Source: Pseudomonas sp. RIT-PI-q (GTDB lineage Bacteria > Pseudomonadota > Gammaproteobacteria > Pseudomonadales > Pseudomonadaceae). Taken from it: DNA of 64,000 nt. Under the pieces are notes generated by a model. It saw only the letters and a program-made list of their open reading frames with translations. It searched no databases and was not told where the DNA came from. This document shows positions 26,574 through 35,033 of this stretch, in pieces. Where the stretch lies: the NCBI RefSeq assembly GCF_001297125.1, contig NZ_LHPC01000017.1:248001-312000 (forward strand), given 5' to 3'. The translations under genes and the position numbers were made by a program. The first letter of the stretch is position 1, and every line of letters begins with the position of its first letter.

Positions 26574-28403
26574 TCAGAGGGTGGTTTTAAAAGTGAAAGT
26601 GACCATGCCGCGATCCTTGAGCTGGGCCACGGTGCCGGCAAACGCAGTGGTCTGACCGGGAACGCAGTTGTACTGGCCATTGGCGCCGGGGGCGGCACCA
26701 TCGCCCCGTGCCCCGGCACTGCCGGCGGAGTCGCAAGTGTCGAAGTCGCCAAAGTTGTCGACGTATTTGAGGTCAAAGCGGTATTGGCTGCGCACGTCCA
26801 TGCCGACGCCGACCGAATAGCTGCCGGTGCCTTTGTTACCGCCCAGTTGCACGGAGGATTGCCCTGCAAGGCCGACGTTGTAGCTGACCGGCAGGGACAT
26901 ATCGATGCCGGGGAACACCTGATACCAGGTCGGGTTGAAGTTCATGCCGAGGATGTAGTTGTCCTTGGAGACCTTGTCGACGCCGTCATACCAGTCCTCG
27001 CCCTTGAACAGTTGCTTGTTCTCGGTCACATCCAGCCAGCGGCTATAGCCGAGCTCCACCAGCAACGTGGAGGAATCCCACAGCGGGGTATCGCCGAAGG
27101 TGGTCAGGCCGTTGAGCACCGCGTGCACGGTATTACCGCGAGCCACGCCGTTATCGCCATCGAAGCTGCCAATAAAGCCCGGAGCCTTCGCCGCGCCCAG
27201 GGTCGGGTTGACGGTGGCCGGCACGCTGGACAGCGGCATGTTGTGGCGATAGTTGAGGTCGAAACCGACGCTCACGCCCGCGATGCTTTTGGCCAGGCTG
27301 AAGCCGTAGACGTCGATGTCATCGACGTAGAACTGGTTGTAACTGCCGACGTTGCCCGAGATCAGCTGAGCCGGGCCCACCGCAGTCGGTTGCAGCACCA
27401 GGTTGGGCAGGATGTCCGAGGTTTTGCGGTAGTAGACCCCGAGGGTGCCGTCGAGCCACGCCGGGCTCCACTTGGCCATCAGACCGAAGTCACCGTGGTT
27501 GTCAGGGGTGTAAGTGTGGCCATTGGTCAGCCGCAGGAACTGATTGGCGCCCAACGGACCGGGTGTACCGAAACGAGGATTTTGCGCAGCGATCAGCGAC
27601 AGGTTGTGGCCGCCGTTCTGGATGCCGTCGTTGAAGCCCAGGTACGTGCCCGACTCCGGCAGCCGTGCGGCGTCCCAGTCGAGAAAATACTGCGCGGCCA
27701 GGGTCAGTTCCGGGTTGACGGTAAAACTGGTCGACAGCTGATTACGCGGGATGAACAGCTCCTTGGCTTCGGTGCCCGGCACGGCGAGTGCCTTGGACAA
27801 ATCCAGACCCGACTGGCCATAACTGTTGCCATGAGCGAAGGCCAGCACGCTTTCACCCCAATACAGGGTGTGCTTGCCCGCCTTGCCACTCAGCAGCGAT
27901 TCGTCGCCGATCTCGGTGCTGCCGAAGACGAAGGCGTCGAGAATCTCCGAGGACGGACCGTTGTAGTAACGGTCGGCATAGCCACTTTGGTGCCGCGAAT
28001 CTGGCTTGCCATTATTGAGCTGATTGGTCGCCGCGTTATCGCTGCCGATATCGTCATAAGCGTGGTCGTACCAGCTGTTGGCACTGACGCGAAAACCCAT
28101 CTGTTTTTTGTACACCACGTCCAGTTCCGACAAGACGTCGAGACGCTGGGCGACGGGACTGCCGGAGGAAAAATTACGGTCGCCGTCGTTGTTGTTCCAC
28201 GAGTTGGCCAGCTTGCTGTTCGGGGCTTCGACACGCTGGGCGTAGTTGAACTTCAAGGTGTTGTCGAAACGAACCGACACGTCCTCATTCCCCGTATCGA
28301 ACTCGAACGCCTGCACAGGCGTCATTCCCAACCCGGCGAGAACCGCCGAGGCCAGAAGCCCGCGCCGCAGATTTGTCTGGCAGATCTTATTGTTGTTATT
28401 CAT
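26574..28403 (-). CDS. DUF1302 family outer-membrane protein
   Basis: 609 residues with a signal peptide (V-Q-A-F-E-F-D after a hydrophobic stretch) and long beta-rich sequence with alternating aromatic residues, ending in F-T-F-K-T-T-L, consistent with an outer-membrane beta barrel. DUF1302 almost always co-occurs with DUF1329. It is first in the minus-strand set DUF1302, DUF1329, YCF48-like, RND. The upstream region carries a motif shared with the GMC dehydrogenase promoter, so AraC control is possible. Confidence 0.9.
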   Translation of the reverse strand: MNNNNKICQTNLRRGLLASAVLAGLGMTPVQAFEFDTGNEDVSVRFDNTLKFNYAQRVEAPNSKLANSWNNNDGDRNFSSGSPVAQRLDVLSELDVVYKKQMGFRVSANSWYDHAYDDIGSDNAATNQLNNGKPDSRHQSGYADRYYNGPSSEILDAFVFGSTEIGDESLLSGKAGKHTLYWGESVLAFAHGNSYGQSGLDLSKALAVPGTEAKELFIPRNQLSTSFTVNPELTLAAQYFLDWDAARLPESGTYLGFNDGIQNGGHNLSLIAAQNPRFGTPGPLGANQFLRLTNGHTYTPDNHGDFGLMAKWSPAWLDGTLGVYYRKTSDILPNLVLQPTAVGPAQLISGNVGSYNQFYVDDIDVYGFSLAKSIAGVSVGFDLNYRHNMPLSSVPATVNPTLGAAKAPGFIGSFDGDNGVARGNTVHAVLNGLTTFGDTPLWDSSTLLVELGYSRWLDVTENKQLFKGEDWYDGVDKVSKDNYILGMNFNPTWYQVFPGIDMSLPVSYNVGLAGQSSVQLGGNKGTGSYSVGVGMDVRSQYRFDLKYVDNFGDFDTCDSAGSAGARGDGAAPGANGQYNCVPGQTTAFAGTVAQLKDRGMVTFTFKTTL

Positions 28404-28535
28404 CTAGCGTGCTCGCCTTCTCTGTGGTTTCACGAAAAGTCATTCAAGAAAATGCCGATGTGGCGGTGCGCACTGCTCTAAGGAGCGCGAGCCGAATCGG
28501 TCGAGACTGTTGTATCGCGAGGGGTGGGTGGATCG

Positions 28536-28552
28536 CTGGTCAATTGGGACAA
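28536..28552 (-). promoter_or_regulatory. Candidate AraC operator, copy 1 (DUF1302 promoter)
   Basis: On the minus strand the sequence TTGTCCCAATTGACCAG matches TTGATTCTATTGACCAG upstream of the GMC gene at 13 of 17 positions. It lies about 133 bases before the DUF1302 start. The rest of the gap 28404-28811 holds a REPIN and no gene. Confidence 0.4.
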
Positions 28553-28610
28553 ATCACCGGTCAGCGCAACGTGGGCGCGACCAAACGCCCGCCTCCTGTA
28601 GCCAGATCCC

Positions 28611-28707
28611 CTGTAGGAGCTGCCGGAGGCTGCGATCTTTTGATCTTGATCTTCATTGAAGGGCGGCAAATCCAAATCAAAAGATCGCAGCCTTCGGCAG
28701 CTCCTAC
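28611..28707. repeat. REPIN on the left side of the RAYT gene
   Basis: GTAGGAGCTGCCGGAGGCTGCGATCTTTTGATC and its inverse face each other around a ~30-base loop. This is the same family as the single REP on the other side of the transposase gene and at 32585, 36836, 46528 and 61546. Confidence 0.93.
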
Positions 28708-28811
28708 GGGGGGGTGAGTGCGTTCTCGAAACATGCGGAAAACGATCCTGCATTCGAATGCGCCCACCGCCGGCTAACGTTCATACGGTAACTTTTGGGG
28801 AGGGCAATGGA

Positions 28812-29270
28812 ATGCCTGTCGCTGCAAACGGATGTCATCTGCGCAAGGGCCGGGGCTCGGAGTCGGGTCGTATTTATTTGCTGACTGCTGTCGCTCATCA
28901 ACGTCGGCCGATGTTTTCAGATTGGCGGGCGGGACGCTTGCTGGTCGAACAGCTTCGCAGTGCGGAAGAGGCCGCAATGGTCACTTCCATGGCGTGGGTC
29001 GTTATGCCTGATCATCTGCATTGGCTGTTCGAGCTGCAACAAGGCTCGTTGGCCGAATTGATGTGCCGCATCAAATCCAGAAGCAGTCGCTCGATCAATC
29101 TCCTGCGTGGTGAGCAGGGTCGTTTATGGCAACCGGGTTATTACGATAGAGCCTTGCGTCGGGAAGAGGACCTGAAGGACGCCGCACGCTACATCGTAAT
29201 GAATCCATTACGTGCGGGGTTGGTCACGTGCATAGGCGATTACCCTTTGTGGGATGCCATTTGGGTCTAG
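28812..29270 (+). mobile_element. REP-associated tyrosine transposase (RAYT), intact
   Basis: 152 residues. ATG 28812 follows GGGGAGGG; the longer frame to 28656 runs through REP sequence. It carries the HUH motif H-L-H-W in V-M-P-D-H-L-H-W and the downstream Y-I-V-M-N-P-L-R-A-G, with the catalytic Tyr of Y1 transposases. RAYTs are domesticated IS200/IS605-like enzymes that cut REP hairpins; they are single-copy and flanked by REPs, as here. It looks intact and is the likely driver of this REP family. Confidence 0.9.
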
Positions 29271-29292
29271 AAAATCAAAGGCAAAAGATCGG

Positions 29293-29333
29293 TGTAGGAG
29301 CTGCCGCAGGCTGCGATCTTTTGATCTTGATCT
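29293..29333. repeat. Single REP on the right side of the RAYT gene
   Basis: TGTAGGAGCTGCCGCAGGCTGCGATC and the following TTTTGATCTTGATC stand directly after the transposase stop and end at the 3' end of the AraC gene. Confidence 0.9.
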
Positions 29334-30383
29334 TCAGGACTGTGCGCGAAAATCCGTCGGCGATAACCCGGTCCAGCGTTTGAAGGCGCGGGTGAAGTTG
29401 CTGGTGTCGCTAAACCCCAGCAAGAAGGTGATTTCAGTCACCGGGCGCGATGCCTGGCTCAGATAGCTGCACGCCAGCTCCTTGCGAGTGTCGTCGAGCA
29501 GTTGCTGAAAATGGGTGCCGCGCTGAGACAGCTTGAGCTGCAACTTGGTCGGGCTCATGCACAAGGCGCTGGCGACCTTGTCCCGGGTGCAATCGCCATT
29601 GGGCAGGTATTCGATGATTTTCTGCGTGACCCCGGTAATTACATCGCTCTTGTCCAGGCGCGCCAGGTAGCTGATCACGATGTTGTCGTTGACCTGGGCC
29701 AATTCCGGGCACGACCCGCTCAGCACCTGCTGCAGGTCAGCCTTGTCGAACACCAGCAGGCTGGCGGCCTGATTGAACAGCACTGGAGCGCGGAACAATG
29801 CCTCATACGGTGCCGCCCCCTCATGCGGCATCGGGTGGCGCATTTCCACCCGCACAGGCTTGAACTCCTGCTTATAGAGCAAGCGCATCACCCGGATGAG
29901 AAACGCGAAAAACGCATCTTCAGTCTCGCCGCACAGATCGACCAAGTGTTCGAAGCGCATCAGGACGTGCGTGTCGGTCTGGCTGACATTGGCCTTGGCC
30001 ACTTGGGACACCAAGCGGAAGTAACGCTCAAGACGTCGGCAAAAATCCATCAACGACCCGCTGGCCGCCAGGGAATAGCCCAAGGCATGCAGGTGGGTGA
30101 GATGAATGTGTTTAGCCACGATCAGCCCGAAATACGGGTTGTTGGTGACTTCGACGCAGGCGCGATACAGACGCGTCATGGTGGCGGCCGGCAGGCGGGT
30201 CAACGGGTCGGTGGACAGGCTCAGCGCAATTCCGGTGGCGTTGAAAATCCGTTTGCTGTCCACACCACTGGCGTCCAGCGCCCGGGCGATGGCCACGGTG
30301 TAGCTGCCAATGGTGGTCGGTTGCAGCGCTTCTTCATGCAACGGCATTTCGCTGCCGGGCGTATCCGTTTTCGAACCTGACAT
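29334..30383 (-). CDS. AraC-family regulator with Arabinose_bd-type sensor domain
   Basis: 349 residues from ATG 30383; an upstream ATG at 30434 is possible but has no better ribosome site. The long N-terminal domain (about 30-220) fits the PF12625 arabinose-binding-like domain of OruR/ArgR-type AraC proteins. The C-terminal helix-turn-helix pair ends L-L-G-F-S-D-T-S-N-F-T-R-A-F-K-R-W-T-G. It is divergent from the GMC gene across a 209-base region carrying a motif found again before DUF1302. The likely role is activation of the hydrophobic-compound catabolic genes on both sides. Confidence 0.88.
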   Translation of the reverse strand: MSGSKTDTPGSEMPLHEEALQPTTIGSYTVAIARALDASGVDSKRIFNATGIALSLSTDPLTRLPAATMTRLYRACVEVTNNPYFGLIVAKHIHLTHLHALGYSLAASGSLMDFCRRLERYFRLVSQVAKANVSQTDTHVLMRFEHLVDLCGETEDAFFAFLIRVMRLLYKQEFKPVRVEMRHPMPHEGAAPYEALFRAPVLFNQAASLLVFDKADLQQVLSGSCPELAQVNDNIVISYLARLDKSDVITGVTQKIIEYLPNGDCTRDKVASALCMSPTKLQLKLSQRGTHFQQLLDDTRKELACSYLSQASRPVTEITFLLGFSDTSNFTRAFKRWTGLSPTDFRAQS

Positions 30384-30513
30384 GGGCCTGCCTGTTAGGG
30401 ATGCAAGAGCCGATACTCGCCCCCGGACCTGCATCGGTCAATCACCTGCTGAGCGCTCAGGCGTGATGTTCCAGTGCTTGGCGCGATAGTCACCTGCCCC
30501 ACTGACCGTCGAA

Positions 30514-30530
30514 TTGATTCTATTGACCAG
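30514..30530 (+). promoter_or_regulatory. Candidate AraC operator, copy 2 (GMC/AraC divergent promoter)
   Basis: TTGATTCTATTGACCAG, 63 bases before the GMC start, matches the minus-strand motif at 28536-28552 at 13 of 17 positions. No confident -35/-10 boxes were assigned in this region. Confidence 0.4.
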
Positions 30531-30592
30531 TGGCGACTCGGCGTTCTGCCCACAATGCGCTCAAGTTGTGCAGCGAACAAAGAGAAGAACGC

Positions 30593-32254
30593 ATGAACGA
30601 GAACACGCATTTCGATTACATCGTAGTTGGCGCGGGCGCTGCTGGCTGCGTGGTTGCCAGTCGCTTGTCGGAAGATTCGAACATTTCAGTCTGCCTGCTG
30701 GAAGCCGGTGGCCCCGACACCCATCCGCTGGTGCACATGCCGGCCGGCGTCGCGGCCATGGTGCCGACCTCGATCAACAACTGGCAGTACCAGACCGTGG
30801 CGCAGGCGGGTTTGAACGGTCGCATCGGTTATCAGCCACGGGGCAAGACCCTCGGCGGCAGTTCTTCTATCAACGCCATGGCCTATCACCGCGGCCACCC
30901 TGAAGACTTCGACCGCTGGGCAGCCTTGGGCAACCCGGGCTGGAGCTATCAGGACGTGCTGCCGTTTTTCAAGCGCGCCGAGCACAACGAGCACTTCGAA
31001 GGCCCGCTACATGGCCAGAACGGCCCACTCAACGTGCGCTTTCACTCCTCGCCCAATCCCTTTGGCGAAACCTTCGTCGAGGCTGGCATGCAGGCGGGTT
31101 ACCCGGCGTGCCCCGATCAGAACGGCGCGAGCATGGAAGGCTTCGGCCGCGTGCAGGTGATGCAAAAGGACGGGCAGCGTTGCAGCGCCGCCAAAGCCTA
31201 CCTGACACCTAACCGGCATCGTCAGAACCTGCGCATCGAAACCCATGCCCACGCCACGCGAATCCTGTTCGACGGCAAGCGAGCGGTGGGCATCGAGTTC
31301 ATGCAAAACGGCGTGAAACGGACATTGCATGCCCGACATGAGTTGATTCTGAGCTCCGGGGCCTTCAACTCTCCGCAGCTGTTACTGCTGTCCGGCGTAG
31401 GTCCAAAAGACGCGTTGCTGAAATTCGACATCCCGGTGATTCACGCGCTACCGGGAGTGGGCCAAAACCTGGTGGACCACATCGATTACGTGCATTCCTA
31501 CCGTGTCAAATCGCGCAAACTGATCGGCCTGTCGCTGGCGGGAGCCTGGGACATTTGCAAAGCCGCGATCCGTTACTGGCGGCACCGCAGTGGCCCGCTG
31601 ACCAGCAACTTCGCCGAGGCCTGCGCCTTCGTCAAAACCTCACCGCAACTGCGTCAAGCCGACATCGAGCTGGCCCTGACCATCGCCATGTTTGCCGACC
31701 ATGGCCGCACGCTGTATCGCGGTCACGGCCTCAGCGTGCATGCCTGTTTGTTGCATCCAAAAAGCGTCGGACAACTCACCCTCGCCAGTGCCGATCCAAT
31801 GGTGCCACCGCAGATCGACCCGGCATTCCTGACCCATCCCGACGACATCAAAACGCTGATCCAGGGTTATCGGGTGATCCAGAAAGTCATGGCCACCCCG
31901 GCCTTCAAGGCGTTCAGCCCGAGGGACGTGATTGACGACCCGATGAATACCGATGCCGAGATCGAGCAGGTACTGCGTAACCGTTCCGACACGCTCTATC
32001 ACCCGGTGGGCACCTGCAAAATGGGCACCGATGCAATGGCGGTGGTGGACGCTCGATTGAAGGTGCATGGCATACAAGGCCTGCGCGTGGTCGACGCCTC
32101 GATCATGCCGACTATCATTGGATGCAGCACCACGGCAGCCACTGTGATGATCGGCGAAAAAGCTGCCGAATTCATTCGTCAGGACCGCGCGAACAACGCC
32201 TCTCTCCCATCGAAGGACGATCATGAACCCAGCGCACTTCATCACCCCGCATAA
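30593..32254 (+). CDS. GMC-family FAD-dependent alcohol dehydrogenase (AlkJ/choline dehydrogenase-like)
   Basis: 553 residues; ATG 30593 has AGAGAAGA upstream. N-terminal FAD site V-G-A-G-A-A-G-C (about 12-19) and the GMC signature G-K-T-L-G-G-S-S-S-I-N. The catalytic His is H470 in H-P-V-G-T-C-K-M-G. The second active-site position, usually Asn or His in G-N-x-N-A-P, reads G-C-S-T-T-A-A here, so a Thr replaces it. Likely substrates are primary alcohols, feeding the aldehyde dehydrogenase in the same island. The next small gene overlaps its end by 32 bases. Confidence 0.87.
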   Translation: MNENTHFDYIVVGAGAAGCVVASRLSEDSNISVCLLEAGGPDTHPLVHMPAGVAAMVPTSINNWQYQTVAQAGLNGRIGYQPRGKTLGGSSSINAMAYHRGHPEDFDRWAALGNPGWSYQDVLPFFKRAEHNEHFEGPLHGQNGPLNVRFHSSPNPFGETFVEAGMQAGYPACPDQNGASMEGFGRVQVMQKDGQRCSAAKAYLTPNRHRQNLRIETHAHATRILFDGKRAVGIEFMQNGVKRTLHARHELILSSGAFNSPQLLLLSGVGPKDALLKFDIPVIHALPGVGQNLVDHIDYVHSYRVKSRKLIGLSLAGAWDICKAAIRYWRHRSGPLTSNFAEACAFVKTSPQLRQADIELALTIAMFADHGRTLYRGHGLSVHACLLHPKSVGQLTLASADPMVPPQIDPAFLTHPDDIKTLIQGYRVIQKVMATPAFKAFSPRDVIDDPMNTDAEIEQVLRNRSDTLYHPVGTCKMGTDAMAVVDARLKVHGIQGLRVVDASIMPTIIGCSTTAATVMIGEKAAEFIRQDRANNASLPSKDDHEPSALHHPA

Positions 32255-32582
32255 GCTGCTGACGGTTGCAGCCGGTGTCGAACTCGCTACCGGGTTGGCG
32301 CTGCTGTTTACGCCAGGGCTGGTCAGCCATGTCCTGCTGGGCATCGACGGGACCGAGGTGACCAACCTGTTTGCACGGTTCTTTGGACTTGCCCTGATTG
32401 CACTGGGGATTGCCTGCTGGCCCCGACCGGCCAGCACCGCAGCGGTTCGGGCGATGCAGACCTACAACGGGGCGATTGCGCTGTACCTGGCGTATGTCGG
32501 CGTGTTCGTCGGCAGTGGTTTGTTGTTGTGGCCGGCGGTGGTTTTCCACGGGGTCATGACCGCGTTGTTGTTGCGTCGTTAA
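32223..32582 (+). CDS. Small four-helix membrane protein, unknown function
   Basis: 119 residues with GAAGGA before ATG 32223. Four hydrophobic segments (about 8-30, 45-60, 66-84, 96-115) give a small integral membrane protein. It overlaps the 3' end of the GMC gene by 32 bases and is probably translated from the same message. I do not recognise a named family. A role as membrane partner or quinone-contact for the dehydrogenase is only a guess. Confidence 0.72.
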   Translation: MNPAHFITPHKLLTVAAGVELATGLALLFTPGLVSHVLLGIDGTEVTNLFARFFGLALIALGIACWPRPASTAAVRAMQTYNGAIALYLAYVGVFVGSGLLLWPAVVFHGVMTALLLRR

Positions 32583-32584
32583 CG

Positions 32585-32689
32585 TCAAAAGATCGCAGCC
32601 TTCGGCAGCTCCTGGAGGGATCGGGTGTTCCCGACGTTCCGAATCAAACAATTCCCCTGTAGGAGCTGCCGAAGGCTGCGATCTTTTGA
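32585..32689. repeat. REPIN between small membrane protein and CoA-transferase-family gene
   Basis: TCAAAAGATCGCAGCCTTCGGCAGCTCCT and its inverse ending CTGCGATCTTTTGA are separated by about 45 bases. Confidence 0.92.
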
Positions 32690-32731
32690 TCTTTCAACCC
32701 CAATTTTCTATTGATCCAAAGGAGCACTCGC

Positions 32732-33859
32732 ATGGGAGTATTGGACGGCGTTCGTATCGTCGAAATCGCCGGCATCGGCCCGGGGCCGTTTTGCGGCATG
32801 TTGCTGGCGGACATGGGCGCCGAGGTAATCCTGGTCGAACGCGCTGGCAGCAAAGGTGCTGACATGCTGGACCTGGGCAAACACGCCATCGTCAATCGCG
32901 GCAAACAGTCGATAGCCCTGGACCTCAAGAATCCCGAAGCCATCGAAGCAGTGTTACGCCTGATCGAGGGCGCCGACGCGCTGATCGAAGGCATGCGTCC
33001 CGGCGTCATGGAACGCCTGGGCCTGGGCCCCGACGTGTGCCTGGCACGCAATCCACGGCTGGTTTACGGGCGCATGACCGGTTGGGGCCAACAAGGCCCA
33101 TTGGCGCAAGCGGCTGGCCACGACCTCAATTACATCGCGCTGTCCGGTGCCTTGTGGTTCAGCGGCGAAGCCGGTCAGCCACCGATGCCACCGCCTACCC
33201 TGGTCGGCGATCTGGGCGGCGGTGCGCTGTACCTGGCGATGGGCATTCTGGCGGGGATCATCAACGCCAGCACCAATGGCGTCGGGCAGGTGGTGGACGC
33301 GGCCATTGTCGACGGCAGCGCCAACCTGATGAACCTGCTGCTGTCAGCGCACTCGGCGGGCCAACAGCCGATGGAACGCGGTTGCGGGCTGCTCGATGGC
33401 GCGCACTGGGCACGTACTTATGCCTGCGCCGACGGCTTGTTCGTCAGCGTGCAAGCGCTCGAACCGCAGTTCAACGCCATACTGTTCAAACTGCTCGGGC
33501 TGGGCGGCGATCCGGACTTCAAGCGCCCGTACGATCCACGTCTGTGGGGGCCGTTGCGCGAACGATTGGCCGCGGTTTTTGCCAGCAAGCCACGCCAGCA
33601 CTGGATCGACCTCCTGCAAGGCAGCGATGCCTGCTTTGCCCCGGTACTCACCCCCATCGAAGCATTGACGCATCCGCACATGGCCGAGCGCGGTGTTTAC
33701 TCGCGCCAGGACGGCGTATTACAGGCTGCTCCGGCACCACGGTTTTCAGCAACCCCTTCGGCGGTGGGTTCAGTGCCCAAGCGTGGGGAAAACACCGCAA
33801 AGATCCTGCGCAAAGCCGGTTTCAGCGATGCGCAGGTTGAACGACTGGTCATCGCCTGA
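32732..33859 (+). CDS. Alpha-methylacyl-CoA racemase (CaiB/BaiF family)
   Basis: 375 residues; ATG 32732 has AAGGAG upstream. It belongs to family III CoA transferases, but the catalytic set of alpha-methylacyl-CoA racemase is present at the right spacing: H130 (G-H-D-L-N-Y), D160 (G-D-L-G-G-G), E244 (A-L-E-P-Q-F). The M. tuberculosis enzyme has H126, D156 and E241. Such enzymes invert 2-methylacyl-CoA stereochemistry so that methyl-branched chains can enter beta-oxidation. It lies in the same island as a complete beta-oxidation operon, which suggests a branched-chain or terpenoid/steroid-like substrate. Confidence 0.88.
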   Translation: MGVLDGVRIVEIAGIGPGPFCGMLLADMGAEVILVERAGSKGADMLDLGKHAIVNRGKQSIALDLKNPEAIEAVLRLIEGADALIEGMRPGVMERLGLGPDVCLARNPRLVYGRMTGWGQQGPLAQAAGHDLNYIALSGALWFSGEAGQPPMPPPTLVGDLGGGALYLAMGILAGIINASTNGVGQVVDAAIVDGSANLMNLLLSAHSAGQQPMERGCGLLDGAHWARTYACADGLFVSVQALEPQFNAILFKLLGLGGDPDFKRPYDPRLWGPLRERLAAVFASKPRQHWIDLLQGSDACFAPVLTPIEALTHPHMAERGVYSRQDGVLQAAPAPRFSATPSAVGSVPKRGENTAKILRKAGFSDAQVERLVIA

Positions 33860-33872
33860 ACACCGCAAGCCC

Positions 33873-34103
33873 TGGGAGCGGGCTTGCTCGCGAAAGCGCT
33901 GTTTCATGCAACATTGATGTTGACTGACACTCTGCCTTCGCTGGCAAGCCAGCTCCTACAATTGGACTGGGTATGTCTGTGAGAACTTGGTCGTCTTGAA
34001 GGGCGACTTCGCGAGCAGGCTCGTTCCCACATTTGGACCGGGTACATCTGCGAGAAACGGGTCGGCTCAAAGGCCGCCTTCGCGGGCAAGCCTCGCTCCT
34101 ACA
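33873..34103. repeat. Cluster of four degenerate REP units
   Basis: Units GGGAGCGGGCTTGCTCGCGAAAGC (33873), CGCTGGCAAGCCAGCTCCTACA (about 33939), TTCGCGAGCAGGCTCGTTCCCACATTTGG (about 34009) and TTCGCGGGCAAGCCTCGCTCCTACA (about 34079) follow one another without a matching gene between them. Confidence 0.85.
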
Positions 34104-34109
34104 AAATCA

Positions 34110-34470
34110 AAAGCAGAGCGGCGTACAGCTTCGCTTCTCACCACTCAACAGGCCGAGCGTTAGCTCGCCTGCAGCTGTTGATCTTGATCCACCCGCCCCT
34201 TCGGTAGGCTGAGTGGAGGTGTTTATCTGGAGGAAGGCGCGCAGCGCCGTTCGACGCAGTCGAACACATCGAGAGGAGGTCGTCGCGAAGCAGACCGGAG
34301 GCGATGCCCCCGGATGAACACCGGAGCGAAGGAACGCCGAGCCTAAGCGAGGGGCCGGACGCTCGGGGCGAGCCTTTTTTTGCTTACTTTTTTTTGGCGT
34401 TTGAAAAAAAAGTGAGTCGCCGTAAGGGCGAAACCATAAGCCGCCGTTACCGCAAAAACGGATATGTACA
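34110..34470. other. Non-coding structured element ending GTGAGTCGCCGTAAGGGCGAAACC
   Basis: About 360 bases with no convincing gene. It starts with GCAGAGCGGCGTACAGC and runs through CCGAGCCTAAGCGAGGGGCCGG, two long T runs (about 34376-34395), a GTGAGTCGCCGTAAGGGCG block and GTTACCGCAAAAACGGATATGTACACC. I recall closely similar text scattered through Pseudomonas genomes, often annotated as spurious short proteins (an ORF 34304-34537 here). It is probably a repeated element or RNA of unknown function, with the second half present here and a first-half-like sequence near 61.6 kb. Confidence 0.5.
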
Positions 34471-34478
34471 CCCCACCA

Positions 34479-35030
34479 TCATTTTTTCAAGAAGACAGCG
34501 ACGAGACTGTCCTCACGCAACGCGTAACACGTATTGAGCAACTTGCCAGTGGCGTTAACGTACGCCTCGACATCCACCGGCGTACGCGGAGCAACCATCG
34601 CCCGAGCCATGGGAATCGTCTGAAATGCCGTCGTAGCGATCGGCAACAACAACTCAGTCAAATGCACACACCCGCCAACACCACCAAACAGCTCCTTGAT
34701 GCGCCGCGAAAACCCCGGCCCGATCCGCTCTCCAAGCAACTTTTGATAGCCCGCCATCGCGCCGCGACATTGACTGGTGGGCACGTCAGGCATCGCTACA
34801 TGCACCTCACGCACAACAAAATCATCGTCCAGCGTCAGCCGAATCAACATGCCGTGATACGTCTGCCCCGCCGTCACCGTCCGGCCTTCGGCCAGCGTCA
34901 CCGGATGCGTCTTGCTATCACTCAAACGTCCTTCAATGTCCCACAACCCATCGGCGCGCAAAAACCCCTGGCACTCGACCTTGCGCCGGTGAATCAACCG
35001 GCGACCCCATTCGTCGACGTCGTCGATCAT
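34479..35030 (-). CDS. DUF2889 family protein
   Basis: 183 residues from ATG 35030; a GTG at 35033 overlapping the sulfatase stop is an alternative. It has the DUF2889 pattern: an N-terminal R-R-L-I-H-R-R-K-V-E, a beta-rich core with D-I-E-G-R-L-S-D-S-K, and a later C-R-G and C-V-H-L-T-E-L. The family has no known activity. It directly follows the arylsulfatase gene (4-base separation of frames), so the two are surely co-transcribed, and it should belong to the same catabolic function. Confidence 0.85.
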   Translation of the reverse strand: MIDDVDEWGRRLIHRRKVECQGFLRADGLWDIEGRLSDSKTHPVTLAEGRTVTAGQTYHGMLIRLTLDDDFVVREVHVAMPDVPTSQCRGAMAGYQKLLGERIGPGFSRRIKELFGGVGGCVHLTELLLPIATTAFQTIPMARAMVAPRTPVDVEAYVNATGKLLNTCYALREDSLVAVFLKK

Positions 35031-35033
35031 CAC

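Noticed and set aside
26784..28481. 565-codon plus-strand frame opposite DUF1302
   Set aside because: Shadow frame of a family with a signal peptide and barrel pattern.
34304..34537. 77-codon plus-strand ORF in the recurrent element
   Set aside because: No ribosome site, runs through T-rich and structured DNA and into the antisense of the DUF2889 gene; treated as non-coding.
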